NCBI GenBank assembly: GCA_022823105.1
Contig: JAJDXU010000378.1
Coordinates: 1 to 18,782, forward strand
DNA: 18,782 nucleotides
DNA from: Dehalococcoidia bacterium
GTDB lineage: Bacteria > Chloroflexota > Dehalococcoidia > Lucifugimonadales > UBA3495
Direction of reading: 5' to 3'
Part shown: one piece after another, positions 7,877-14,095 of the stretch
How positions within the stretch are numbered: the first letter of the stretch is position 1
Layout: the number at the start of each line of letters is the position of its first letter
Made by a program: the position numbers and the translations under genes
The notes under the pieces: generated by a model
Databases searched by the model: none
Told to the model about the DNA's origin: nothing
The model's input: only the letters and a program-made list of their open reading frames with translations

Positions 7877-8056
7877 TCACACTGCCACCGAACGCCCGCG
7901 GTAGTAACCACAGCCGGGACAAGCGGCGTGTGGCCGCTTCGCATGCCGGCAGCGGGGACAACGCGCGGGGCTCATGGCGCGCAGTCGGTAAGCCGGCGAA
8001 GACAGCCGGCGACCCTTGCGGGCTCGAGTCAGTTTTTTGTTTGGTAGTGCACCCAT
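7877..8056 (-). CDS. rpmF: 50S ribosomal protein L32 (zinc-binding form)
   Basis: Structural protein of the large ribosomal subunit, 59 residues, found by translating the minus strand from ATG 8056. The start MGALPNKKLTRARKGRR is typical of L32 with its basic N-terminus. The C-terminal half has a C4 zinc ribbon: CPRC (C33, C36) and CPGC (C46, C49), followed by GYYRGRSV. The ribosome-binding site is weak (GGAA about 6 bases upstream). The order yceD-rpmF (63 bp apart) is conserved very widely in bacteria and supports both calls. It ends 20 bp before fabD. A different-frame open stretch over the same bases has no family resemblance and was discarded. Confidence 0.95.
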   Translation of the reverse strand: MGALPNKKLTRARKGRRLSSPAYRLRAMSPARCPRCRHAKRPHAACPGCGYYRGRSVAV

Positions 8057-8119
8057 TTCGGTTCCAGTTTGTGCCGATACGGTTGTTGGAAGACAACTGA
8101 TTTGGCGGTGTTGTTCAGT

Positions 8120-8638
8120 TCAGGTCTCGACCAACAGGGATCGCAGGGCTTCCCACCTGGGGTCGATATTTTGGGAATAGCATGAGCATTCGTCGTGGTT
8201 GCGATTGATTCCGCAACGGTCGCAGATGCCGTGGCAGTCGGGTTTGCAGAGTGGTTTGAGGGGCAGGATCGCCAGGGCAGATTGGCGGATGGCTTCGGCC
8301 ACGTCCAACAGGTTATCGGCGCCGATGCTCAGGCCCTCCCAATCGGGCGGTGGGGACATCCGACGACCGGTCCTGACGTCGATTTCAGGGAAGTATTCCT
8401 CGTCGATATCCAAGTCCAGGGTATGGCTGGAATCGGCCAGACACCTGCTGCAATCCTGGGAGACCTGGGCGGTCACAGACGCCTGCACCCAGATTCCGTG
8501 GTGGGTGCGGACCAGTTTGACGTGGCCGGCGGCGCTATCGACGGGGACAAAATATTCGATAGATTCTCCTTTCGTTATCGTGAAAGCCCGTTCGGAACCG
8601 ATAGGTTCCTTCAACAATTGCGCGACGTTGTAATTCAT
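8120..8638 (-). CDS. yceD: YceD/DUF177 family protein (large-subunit rRNA accumulation protein)
   Basis: Member of the DUF177 family; relatives (YceD in Escherichia coli and plants) are needed for 23S rRNA processing or accumulation. The 172-residue protein has the family's central CxxC (C63, C66 in DCSRCL) and a conserved acidic EEYFPE, then ALAILPLKPLC leading into a Cys-rich C-terminal cluster (C131, C135, C139, C142, C151, C153) that could bind metal. The ATG at 8638 overlaps by one base the stop of an 8-codon upstream ORF (TAATG). A strong promoter lies about 40 bases upstream. It is the first gene of the rpmF-fabD-nusB-acpP series. Confidence 0.92.
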   Translation of the reverse strand: MNYNVAQLLKEPIGSERAFTITKGESIEYFVPVDSAAGHVKLVRTHHGIWVQASVTAQVSQDCSRCLADSSHTLDLDIDEEYFPEIDVRTGRRMSPPPDWEGLSIGADNLLDVAEAIRQSALAILPLKPLCKPDCHGICDRCGINRNHDECSCYSQNIDPRWEALRSLLVET

Positions 8639-8664
8639 TATGGCACCGCCGACGGCGAGCGCAT
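8638..8664 (-). CDS. Candidate upstream ORF (8 codons) overlapping the yceD start
   Basis: ATG at 8664 opens the peptide MRSPSAVP and ends at TAA, sharing one base with the yceD ATG (TAATG). AGG lies 7 bases before its ATG, whereas yceD itself has only a weak site. It lies wholly within the predicted leader. Whether it is translated cannot be told from sequence; the arrangement would couple yceD translation to it by termination-reinitiation. Confidence 0.4.
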   Translation of the reverse strand: MRSPSAVP

Positions 8665-8680
8665 GAAATCGCCTGTGGGG

Positions 8681-8709
8681 ATTATAGGTTGGCGCTTATT
8701 TTATGGCAA
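8681..8709 (-). promoter_or_regulatory. Sigma70-type promoter of the yceD-rpmF-fabD operon
   Basis: Minus-strand -35 TTGCCA (8709-8704) and a perfect -10 TATAAT (8686-8681) are separated by exactly 17 bases. The predicted start is near 8674-8676, leaving a leader of about 37 bases to the yceD ATG. It lies just after the B12-binding gene and is probably the main driver of the leftward housekeeping block. Confidence 0.8.
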
Positions 8710-8751
8710 GCGATGGTTTTGCGGATTTTTAGAAAAATTTAGTGGCGCGTG

Positions 8752-9162
8752 TCAATCGGTTGCCGCGTAGGTCTTGATGTAGTCGATGATATCGTTGGTT
8801 GATGTGCCGGGTCCGAATACGGCGGACACGCCCATCTGTGCCAGCGGTTCCCGGTCGGCTTCGGGGACGATGCCTCCCAGAACCACGAGCACGTCGTCCA
8901 TTCCCTGTTCGCGGAGGAGCCGCATGATTTCGGGCAGGAGTTCCATGTGGGCGCCGGAGAGAATGCTCAGGCCCAGCACGGAAACGTCCTCCTGGGCGGC
9001 GGCGTGGACGACCATCTGGGGGGTCTGTCGTATGCCGGTGTAGATCACCTCCATGCCGGCGTCGCGGAGGGCGCGGGCGATGACCTTGGCGCCACGGTCG
9101 TGGCCATCCAGGCCGGGCTTCGCCACCAGGACGCGGATGGGGTGGTTGACGTCGGTTACCAT
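8752..9162 (-). CDS. Cobalamin-binding domain protein (methylmalonyl-CoA mutase small/C-terminal subunit type)
   Basis: Stand-alone B12-binding module. It shows the base-off/His-on signature DGHDRG (axial histidine in LDGHDRGAKV), then SILSG about 45 residues later and VVLGGIVP about 30 residues after that, matching the DxHxxG...SxL...GG pattern. About 136 residues from ATG 9162; an in-frame GTG at 9177 would add five, and neither start has a clear ribosome-binding site. Relatives pair with a separate catalytic mutase chain (methylmalonyl-CoA or another acyl-CoA mutase), which is not in this window, so the exact acyl substrate is open. Upstream lies the inverted-repeat-rich divergent intergenic region; downstream is the yceD promoter. 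Confidence 0.92.
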   Translation of the reverse strand: MVTDVNHPIRVLVAKPGLDGHDRGAKVIARALRDAGMEVIYTGIRQTPQMVVHAAAQEDVSVLGLSILSGAHMELLPEIMRLLREQGMDDVLVVLGGIVPEADREPLAQMGVSAVFGPGTSTNDIIDYIKTYAATD

Positions 9163-9188
9163 ATCATTGCGGCTCACTGCATAGCAAA

Positions 9189-9209
9189 GATCGGCAATAT
9201 ACGCCGATC
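9189..9209. repeat. Perfect 7-bp inverted repeat upstream of the B12-binding gene (candidate operator)
   Basis: GATCGGC and GCCGATC flank 7 AT-rich bases. On the minus strand the spacer contains TATATT, a possible -10, so a protein bound to the palindrome would cover it. The -35 is poor (TTGGAT at only 14 bases). It lies 12-27 bases upstream of the two possible start codons. Confidence 0.45.
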
Positions 9210-9259
9210 CAAGTCATCCAATTTTCGCAGATGACATGCCCCGGCGCAATAGTTGTGAT

Positions 9260-9364
9260 CCGTAGAGAAAAGCAGGCAATCTGGCATTAACACGGTTTAT
9301 TTTGCGGATATCTGCCGTGCAAACGGAACTATATGGCTCAATGACGCCTGCTTCCCAGCTACGG
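9260..9364. other. Nested inverted repeat in the divergent intergenic region (candidate structured RNA)
   Basis: CCGTAG (9260-9265) pairs with CTACGG (9359-9364), and after a 4/5-base internal loop AAGCAGGC (9270-9277) pairs with GCCTGCTT (9346-9353). A third pair, CACGG with CCGTG (9291-9295 and 9315-9319), sits inside. On the minus strand it would be in the 5' leader of the B12-binding gene. The rest of 9178-9445 holds a 7-bp palindrome, a 6-bp inverted repeat (9213-9218 with 9230-9235) and the tRNA promoter. Confidence 0.45.
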
Positions 9365-9404
9365 GGAAAAGTGTTTGTGGCGGGTGTGGGATCGTCGCAT
9401 GCCG

Positions 9405-9434
9405 TTGACAGCTTCGGAGGGTTTTTCCTATTCT
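9405..9434 (+). promoter_or_regulatory. Sigma70-type promoter for tRNA-Arg
   Basis: A perfect -35 TTGACA (9405-9410) and -10 TATTCT (9429-9434) with 18-base spacing. The predicted start, near 9441, is about 5 bases before the mature tRNA 5' end, as usual for a tRNA gene. Confidence 0.75.
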
Positions 9435-9445
9435 AAAAGTGGCGC

Positions 9446-9521
9446 GTCCCAGTAGCTCAGTGGACAGAGCGGCTGCCTTCTAAGCAGCTGGCCGCGGGTT
9501 CGAATCCTGCCTGGGACGCCA
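9446..9521 (+). tRNA. tRNA-Arg, anticodon UCU, CCA encoded
   Basis: A complete cloverleaf can be drawn. The acceptor is GTCCCAG with CTGGGAC (7 bp), then U8-A9. The D-stem is GCTC/GAGC, and the anticodon stem is GCTGC/GCAGC around loop CTTCTAA, giving anticodon TCT. A 5-base variable region follows, then the T-stem GCGGG/CCTGC with one G.U and T-loop TTCGAAT. G73 is followed by a genomically encoded CCA. It reads AGA (and AGG by wobble) arginine codons, rare in a GC-rich genome. Confidence 0.97.
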
Positions 9522-9550
9522 TTTTCATGCCTGAAATTGGAGCGCAGACA

Positions 9551-10576
9551 ATGAAATTTGGCATCATGGCAATGCCGCAACACCCGGCCAGCGATTCGGC
9601 GACGCAGAGGTTCCGGGAAACGGTGGAATTGACCCGGCTGGCGCGCGACGCCGGGTTCAGTTCGATTGCATGCGGGCAGCACTTTCTCTCGCCGCCGTAC
9701 CAGAACCTGCAGAGCATACCGCTGCTGGCGCGGCTGGCGGCGGACTCAGGAGACATGAAGCTGGTGCTGTCCATCCTGCTGCTGCCGCTGTATTCGCCGG
9801 CGGACGTGGCGGAAACCGTGGCGACGCTGGACGTGATCAGCGACGGGCGCGTGGTCCTGGGTGTCGGGTTGGGTTACCGCGACATCGAGTACCAGGCGTT
9901 CAATGTCGAGCGGCGGCACCGGGTGGGCCGATTCCTGGAGTCGCTGGAGCTGGTGCAGCGGCTGTGGACGGAGGATGAGGTGACGTTCCACGGCCGTCAC
10001 TTCAACCTGGACAACGCGACCTGCGCCATTCGCCCGGTGCAGGAACCGCATCCGCCAATCTGGGTGGCGGCGAACTTTGATACCGTAGTGCGCCGGGCGG
10101 GGGAACTGGGATTGCCCTGGTTTGTCAATCCGCACGCCACGCTGGAGACGCTGGAAAGGCAGACGGCGATATACCAGGAGGGCCTGGACGCCGGTGGCAA
10201 AGAGATGCCGGCCGAAATGCCGATCATCAAGGAGATGCACATCGCCCCGACTCACGAAGAGGCGGTCCGGAACGCCCAGCCGTACATGGAGGCCAAGTAC
10301 CAGGCCTATGCCGACTGGGGCCAGGACAAGGCGCTGCCCGGGGAAGAGGATTTTCGCATTCCGTTCGAGGAGTTGGCGCGGGACCGGTTCATACTGGGCA
10401 GCAGCGAAGAGGTTATCCAGCAGATCGAGGACCACCGCCAACGGGTCGGAGCCAACCATTTCATGTTCCGCATCTGGTACCCGGGAATGGACGCCCGCAT
10501 GGCGATGCGGGTGGTGGAGCAGATGGGAGACAGCGTCATTCCGTACTTTGAAAGCCGGTATGGGGACGAGGACTGA
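9551..10576 (+). CDS. LLM-class (luciferase-like) flavin/F420-dependent oxidoreductase
   Basis: Predicted TIM-barrel oxidoreductase or monooxygenase of the bacterial luciferase superfamily, 341 residues. It begins MKFGIMAMPQHP and carries the family's LTRLARDAGFSSIACGQHF and VLSILLLPLYSPADVAETVATLDVIS stretches, then GRVVLGVGLGYRDIEYQAF (a glycine-rich flavin/F420-phosphate loop). The C-terminal ILGSSEEVIQQIEDHRQRVGA segment is also typical. The start is ATG 9551 with GGAG 8 bases upstream; an ATG at 9527 lies 5 bases after the tRNA and has no binding site. It is 29 bp downstream of tRNA-Arg with no visible separate promoter, so it may be read through from the tRNA promoter. Substrate and cofactor (FMN or F420) cannot be fixed. 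Expansion of such enzymes is known in SAR202 genomes. Confidence 0.9.
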   Translation: MKFGIMAMPQHPASDSATQRFRETVELTRLARDAGFSSIACGQHFLSPPYQNLQSIPLLARLAADSGDMKLVLSILLLPLYSPADVAETVATLDVISDGRVVLGVGLGYRDIEYQAFNVERRHRVGRFLESLELVQRLWTEDEVTFHGRHFNLDNATCAIRPVQEPHPPIWVAANFDTVVRRAGELGLPWFVNPHATLETLERQTAIYQEGLDAGGKEMPAEMPIIKEMHIAPTHEEAVRNAQPYMEAKYQAYADWGQDKALPGEEDFRIPFEELARDRFILGSSEEVIQQIEDHRQRVGANHFMFRIWYPGMDARMAMRVVEQMGDSVIPYFESRYGDED

Positions 10577-10694
10577 AGGTTCGGGAGACGGGCCGAGTGA
10601 CCCGTGATCGGGAGTTCGTCCGCAGACGCGGGATCAAATCGATTATCGGATCGCCCCATCCGCAGGTACCGTCAGGGATATTGGACAGAGCGCC

Positions 10695-10753
10695 GTCCGC
10701 TCGTGGTTCGACAGGCCCTCGCCAGGAGCGGACGTTCCGCACCATGAGCGGAC
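10695..10753. repeat. REP-like palindromic element with a duplicated right arm
   Basis: A 12-base left arm (10695-10706) is complementary at 11 of 12 positions to a right arm (10722-10733) around a 15-base loop starting TTCGACAGG. A second copy of the right arm (10742-10753, 11 of 12 identical to the first) follows 20 bases on. It lies in the 10577-10806 stretch, which holds no gene I can support. Its form recalls dispersed intergenic repeats common in environmental bacterial genomes. Confidence 0.6.
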
Positions 10754-10806
10754 TATCTCGCCCAACGCGAATAACCGAACGGCCCTGTCAGCAGCCCGCG
10801 GTTGAT

Positions 10807-10836
10807 TTGACACCTCTCGCCCGGTGTACATATACT
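10807..10836 (+). promoter_or_regulatory. Sigma70-type promoter of the yvcK-glmS operon
   Basis: A perfect -35 TTGACA (10807-10812) and -10 TATACT (10831-10836), spacing 18. The predicted start near 10843 coincides with the first base of the leader's closing helix. The spacer contains CCGGTGTACA, also present upstream of the glycosyltransferase operon. Confidence 0.8.
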
Positions 10837-10842
10837 GCCCTA

Positions 10843-10906
10843 GGGTTCTGCGAGCTCAATCGCAAGATAGAAGTCAGACGGATTTGAGCCGATCTGACCA
10901 GAACCC
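10843..10906 (+). ncRNA. Candidate structured 5' leader of yvcK-glmS (riboswitch-like)
   Basis: GGGTTCTG (10843-10850) pairs perfectly with CAGAACCC (10899-10906), closing a 48-base interior. Inside, 10873-10881 pairs with 10889-10898 (9 bp, one bulged A at 10892) around a 7-base loop. Within that loop UUGAG (10884-10888) is complementary to CUCAA at 10855-10859 in the junction, allowing a pseudoknot. The structure abuts the predicted transcription start and ends 12 bases before the yvcK ATG, which lacks a clear Shine-Dalgarno. I cannot assign it to a known RNA family. Confidence 0.5.
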
Positions 10907-10918
10907 GGCCCTTCACCA

Positions 10919-12061
10919 ATGCCCAGAAAGAATATTGTTGTTGTCGGTGGCGGCACAGGGAATCACACCACTTTAAGTGGCCTGCGGGCGCTTGATTGCA
11001 ACCTTACTGCCGTGGTCGCCATGACCGACAGCGGTGGCAGCAGCGGCCGTCTCCGGGACGAGCTGGGGCATCTGCCGCCGGGCGACTTGAGGCGATGCCT
11101 GATGGCTTTGGCGGGAGAGGAAGAATCCGCCGGGTTGATGCGCCGACTGTTTGATTACCGGTTTTCGGCCGGAGAAGGCCTGACCGGGCACAGCTTCGGA
11201 AACCTGCTGCTCGCGGCGCTGACCGAAGTCACGGGCGACACCGTGACCGCCATCGAACAGGCAGGCAGGATCCTGGGCATCAATGGGACGGTGCTGCCGG
11301 TTACCCTGACCAAGGCGACGCTGTGCGCGCGGCTGGAGGATGGCTCGGAACTGATAGGGGAATCGACCATCGATTTGCGCCGCGACAGCCTGGACGTGGC
11401 GATCGACTACATTTACCTGGACCCCAAGGCGTACGCATATCCGCCGGTGCTGGAGGCGATAGCGGAGGCGGACGTGATCGTGCTGGGTCCCGGGGATATC
11501 TACACCAGCGTGCTGCCCAACCTGCTGGTGGAAGACGTTGCGGAGGCGATCACCGAATCGCCGGCGGTGAAAATCCACGTTTGCAACCTGATGACGAAAC
11601 CCAACGAGAGCGCCGGATTCCGAACCTCCAATTTCCTCGCGCTGTTGGCCGAATACCTGGGGACCCGGCAGCCGCTGGACTTCCTGTTGGTCAACAACAC
11701 GCCGATACCGTCGCGGCAGTTGAGTCGATATTCCGGCGAGGGCCAGCACCCGGTGCTGTTGGATGAAGCGGAATCGTTGACGATGGTGGGACGCATCGTG
11801 CAGCGGCCGCTGCTGGCTCCGGGGGTTTTCGTGCGGCATGACCCGGCGGCGTTGGCGGATGCGATCATGGAGATTGCCGCGGAGACGCCCATCGCGACCC
11901 ACGATACTCCGGCGGATCAACTGGTCCTGGACTGCGACGAAGTCGCCCCGCGACTGGCGCCGGCCAACGTGTATCGGCTGGAGCCGGTCCGGGCGGATGA
12001 CGGGCGGGAACACGTTGACGCTACACTCACGGTGCGAAGCGACGACCCGGACGGCGGATAG
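10919..12061 (+). CDS. yvcK: GlmR/YvcK family UDP-sugar-binding regulator (gluconeogenesis factor)
   Basis: CofD-like Rossmann protein. Bacillus YvcK (GlmR) is needed for growth on gluconeogenic carbon, binds UDP-GlcNAc and stimulates GlmS. The 380-residue protein shows VVVGGGTGNHTTLSGLR (7-23), AMTDSGGSSGRLRDELG (34-50) and PPGDLRRCL (53-61), all family hallmarks. A central GHSFGNLLLAAL follows, then VLGPGDIYTSVLPNLLV and CNLMTKPNESAGF. The ATG at 10919 has no strong ribosome-binding site and follows a structured leader. Only 6 bp separate its stop from glmS, so the two are co-transcribed and probably translationally coupled. The usual Bacillus neighbours rapZ/yvcJ and whiA/yvcL are absent here. 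Confidence 0.95.
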   Translation: MPRKNIVVVGGGTGNHTTLSGLRALDCNLTAVVAMTDSGGSSGRLRDELGHLPPGDLRRCLMALAGEEESAGLMRRLFDYRFSAGEGLTGHSFGNLLLAALTEVTGDTVTAIEQAGRILGINGTVLPVTLTKATLCARLEDGSELIGESTIDLRRDSLDVAIDYIYLDPKAYAYPPVLEAIAEADVIVLGPGDIYTSVLPNLLVEDVAEAITESPAVKIHVCNLMTKPNESAGFRTSNFLALLAEYLGTRQPLDFLLVNNTPIPSRQLSRYSGEGQHPVLLDEAESLTMVGRIVQRPLLAPGVFVRHDPAALADAIMEIAAETPIATHDTPADQLVLDCDEVAPRLAPANVYRLEPVRADDGREHVDATLTVRSDDPDGG

Positions 12062-12067
12062 CGACGC

Positions 12068-13924
12068 ATGTGCGGGATAGTCGGTTACGTGGGGGACCGG
12101 CAGGCCTGGCCCATAGTGGTCGAGGGGCTCAGGCGGCTGGAGTACCGGGGATACGACAGCGCCGGGGTCGCGGTGATCGAACCGGAGGGTGGGTTGCACC
12201 TGCGCAAGACGGTGGGGCGAGTGGTTGGACTGCTGCACGACTCGACGTGTCGGACACCGGAGGGTTCCGCCGCGCTGGGGCACACCCGTTGGGCGACGCA
12301 TGGGCGGCCGACCGAAGCCAACTCGCACCCGCATACCGACTGCACGGGCCGTATTGCCGTTGCGCACAACGGAATCGTCGAGAATTACCTCGCCCTGAAA
12401 TCCGACCTTCAGAAACGGGGTCACAAGTTTACGTCGGAAACGGATACCGAGGTGATTCCGCACCTGATCGAGGAGGGGATGAACGACGGGCTGAGCTTGC
12501 CGAAAGCCGTCCTGCGGATGGGGTCGGTGGTGCAGGGGCCGCAAGCCATCGTGGCGGTGCGAGAGGGAGATGACGACAGCATATGCGCGATGCGTCTAGG
12601 GCACGCCGGCGGTGTTGCGGTGGCGCATCATGCGGGACAGGGGATAGTGTCCAGCGATTTGCCGGCGTTGCTGCCGATCATCGGCGACAAGGGAAACCTT
12701 CCGGTCGGCTTTCTTGAGGACGGCGAGGCGGCCGTGGTCGCCCGGTCGGGAATAACATTCCTGGACCGCCACGGGGACCGTGTAAACAAGCAGATGAGGC
12801 CAATTTCGCTCAATGATGTGCTGGTGGACCGGGCCGGATATCGCCACTACATGCTGAAGGAGATCATGGAGCAGCCGCAGGCAGTGGTTGCGGCGATGCG
12901 AGACAGGGTGAACTTCACGGATGGAAAGGTGACGCTGCCAGACCTGGAGATGTCGGACGCGGAGTTGGCGGGCATCCGGCGGGTGGCGCTGATTGGGTGC
13001 GGCACCAGTCTCAACGCAGCGCAGGTGGGTCGGCACCTGGTTGAGCGGCTGGGGGGAATACCGGCGGAGGCTGAATCGGCATCCGAATTCCGGTACCGGG
13101 AGCCGATGCTGGACGAGCGGACCCTGGTGGTGGCCATCGGGCAATCCGGGGAAACGGCGGACACGGTGGCGGCAATGGAGCAGGTGCGGAACAGCCGCGC
13201 CAGGTTGATTACGATCTGCAATTCCCCAAACAGCCAGGCTACGCGACTGGCGGAATCGGCGCTGTTGATGCGTTCGGGGATTGAGATAGGGGTCGCCAGC
13301 AGCAAGACCTTCATAGCCTCGTTGACCATATTGAACTTGCTGGCGATGCGTCTCGCGGAGGCCGGCGGCGCGTCCGGCGCGGTCACTCAAACCTGGGTTG
13401 ATCAGTTGGCGCGGGTGCCGGGCCACGTGGCCAGCCTGGTCAGCAAGCCCACGGAATTGGACGAATTGTCCGGCGCGTACTACGACCGGAGAAATTTCAT
13501 CTACCTGGGCCGAGGAATAAACTCTCCGATCGCGACGGAGGGGGCGCTGAAGCTGAAGGAGATCAGCTACATTCACGCCGAGGCGTACCCGGCGGGGGAG
13601 ATGAAGCACGGCCCCATCGCGCTGATCGACCACCGGATGCCGACGATGGCCGTTGCACCCCGCGACGCGCTGTACGACAAGATGGTGAACAACGTTCAGG
13701 AAGTGAAGGCGCGGGGCGGAGCCGTGTTGGGCGTACTGACGGAGGGAGACAACCAGTTGTCCAGCGTGGTGGACGGGGCGATGTTCGTTCCTGAGGTTCC
13801 GGACCATCTGACGCCCATAGTGGCTACGATCCCGCTGCAGTTGTTCGCCTACTACATCGCAGTGAGGAGAGGCTGCGACGTGGACCAGCCGAGGAACCTG
13901 GCGAAATCCGTAACCGTTGAATAG
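12068..13924 (+). CDS. glmS: Glutamine--fructose-6-phosphate aminotransferase (isomerizing) GlmS
   Basis: Makes glucosamine-6-phosphate from fructose-6-phosphate and glutamine, the entry step to UDP-GlcNAc and peptidoglycan. The 618-residue protein has an N-terminal class II glutaminase domain with nucleophile C2 (MCGIVGYVGD), GHTRWATHGRP (71-81), NGIVENY (101-107) and SETDTEVIPHLI (123-134). Two SIS isomerase domains follow, with LIGCGTS (308-314), GQSGETADT (358-366) and SSKTFIASL (411-419). A GALKLKEISYIHAEAYPAGE stretch and the terminal QPRNLAKSVTVE are typical. The start is fixed because C2 must follow the initiator Met. No glmS ribozyme can fit in the 6-bp gap after yvcK, so control would be through the shared leader and GlmR. 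Confidence 0.97.
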   Translation: MCGIVGYVGDRQAWPIVVEGLRRLEYRGYDSAGVAVIEPEGGLHLRKTVGRVVGLLHDSTCRTPEGSAALGHTRWATHGRPTEANSHPHTDCTGRIAVAHNGIVENYLALKSDLQKRGHKFTSETDTEVIPHLIEEGMNDGLSLPKAVLRMGSVVQGPQAIVAVREGDDDSICAMRLGHAGGVAVAHHAGQGIVSSDLPALLPIIGDKGNLPVGFLEDGEAAVVARSGITFLDRHGDRVNKQMRPISLNDVLVDRAGYRHYMLKEIMEQPQAVVAAMRDRVNFTDGKVTLPDLEMSDAELAGIRRVALIGCGTSLNAAQVGRHLVERLGGIPAEAESASEFRYREPMLDERTLVVAIGQSGETADTVAAMEQVRNSRARLITICNSPNSQATRLAESALLMRSGIEIGVASSKTFIASLTILNLLAMRLAEAGGASGAVTQTWVDQLARVPGHVASLVSKPTELDELSGAYYDRRNFIYLGRGINSPIATEGALKLKEISYIHAEAYPAGEMKHGPIALIDHRMPTMAVAPRDALYDKMVNNVQEVKARGGAVLGVLTEGDNQLSSVVDGAMFVPEVPDHLTPIVATIPLQLFAYYIAVRRGCDVDQPRNLAKSVTVE

Positions 13925-13925
13925 C

Positions 13926-13940
13926 GCCGCAGCTTGCGGC
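13926..13940 (+). terminator. Small hairpin directly after glmS
   Basis: GCCGCA and TGCGGC pair around a 3-base loop, two bases after the glmS stop. No T-run follows, so this is at most a weak or factor-dependent end. The following 14041-14095 contains only a short CCCG/CGGG inverted repeat, and I see no gene between 13925 and 14164. Confidence 0.3.
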
Positions 13941-14095
13941 CGATGGGGTTGGCGGATTGTGCCTGAGCGGGATGACCTGACCGGAAACGACGCTTTTGGC
14001 TCCCGAATACCGCACCATCCGGACACGCGCGCAACAATCGAAAGCGACCGGTGGACGGCGTATGTCAATCTATCCCGCCAAATCGGGTTGCGATA

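Noticed and set aside
7872..8096. 74-codon minus-strand frame over the rpmF region
   Set aside because: It is out of frame with the L32 sequence, whose zinc ribbon and N-terminus are unambiguous in 7877-8056.
8720..8745. A/T-rich inverted repeat (ATTTTT-AG-AAAAAT) after the B12-binding gene as a terminator
   Set aside because: The stem has no GC pairs and almost no loop; it is not a credible intrinsic terminator.
9527..9551. Earlier in-frame ATG for the luciferase-like oxidoreductase
   Set aside because: It lies 5 bases after the tRNA CCA without a ribosome-binding site, while ATG 9551 has GGAG at good spacing and matches the family N-terminus.
10973..12544. A 523-codon open frame on the minus strand opposite yvcK and the glmS start
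   Set aside because: Same cause; no recognisable motif, and the plus strand carries unmistakable GlmR and GlmS hallmarks.
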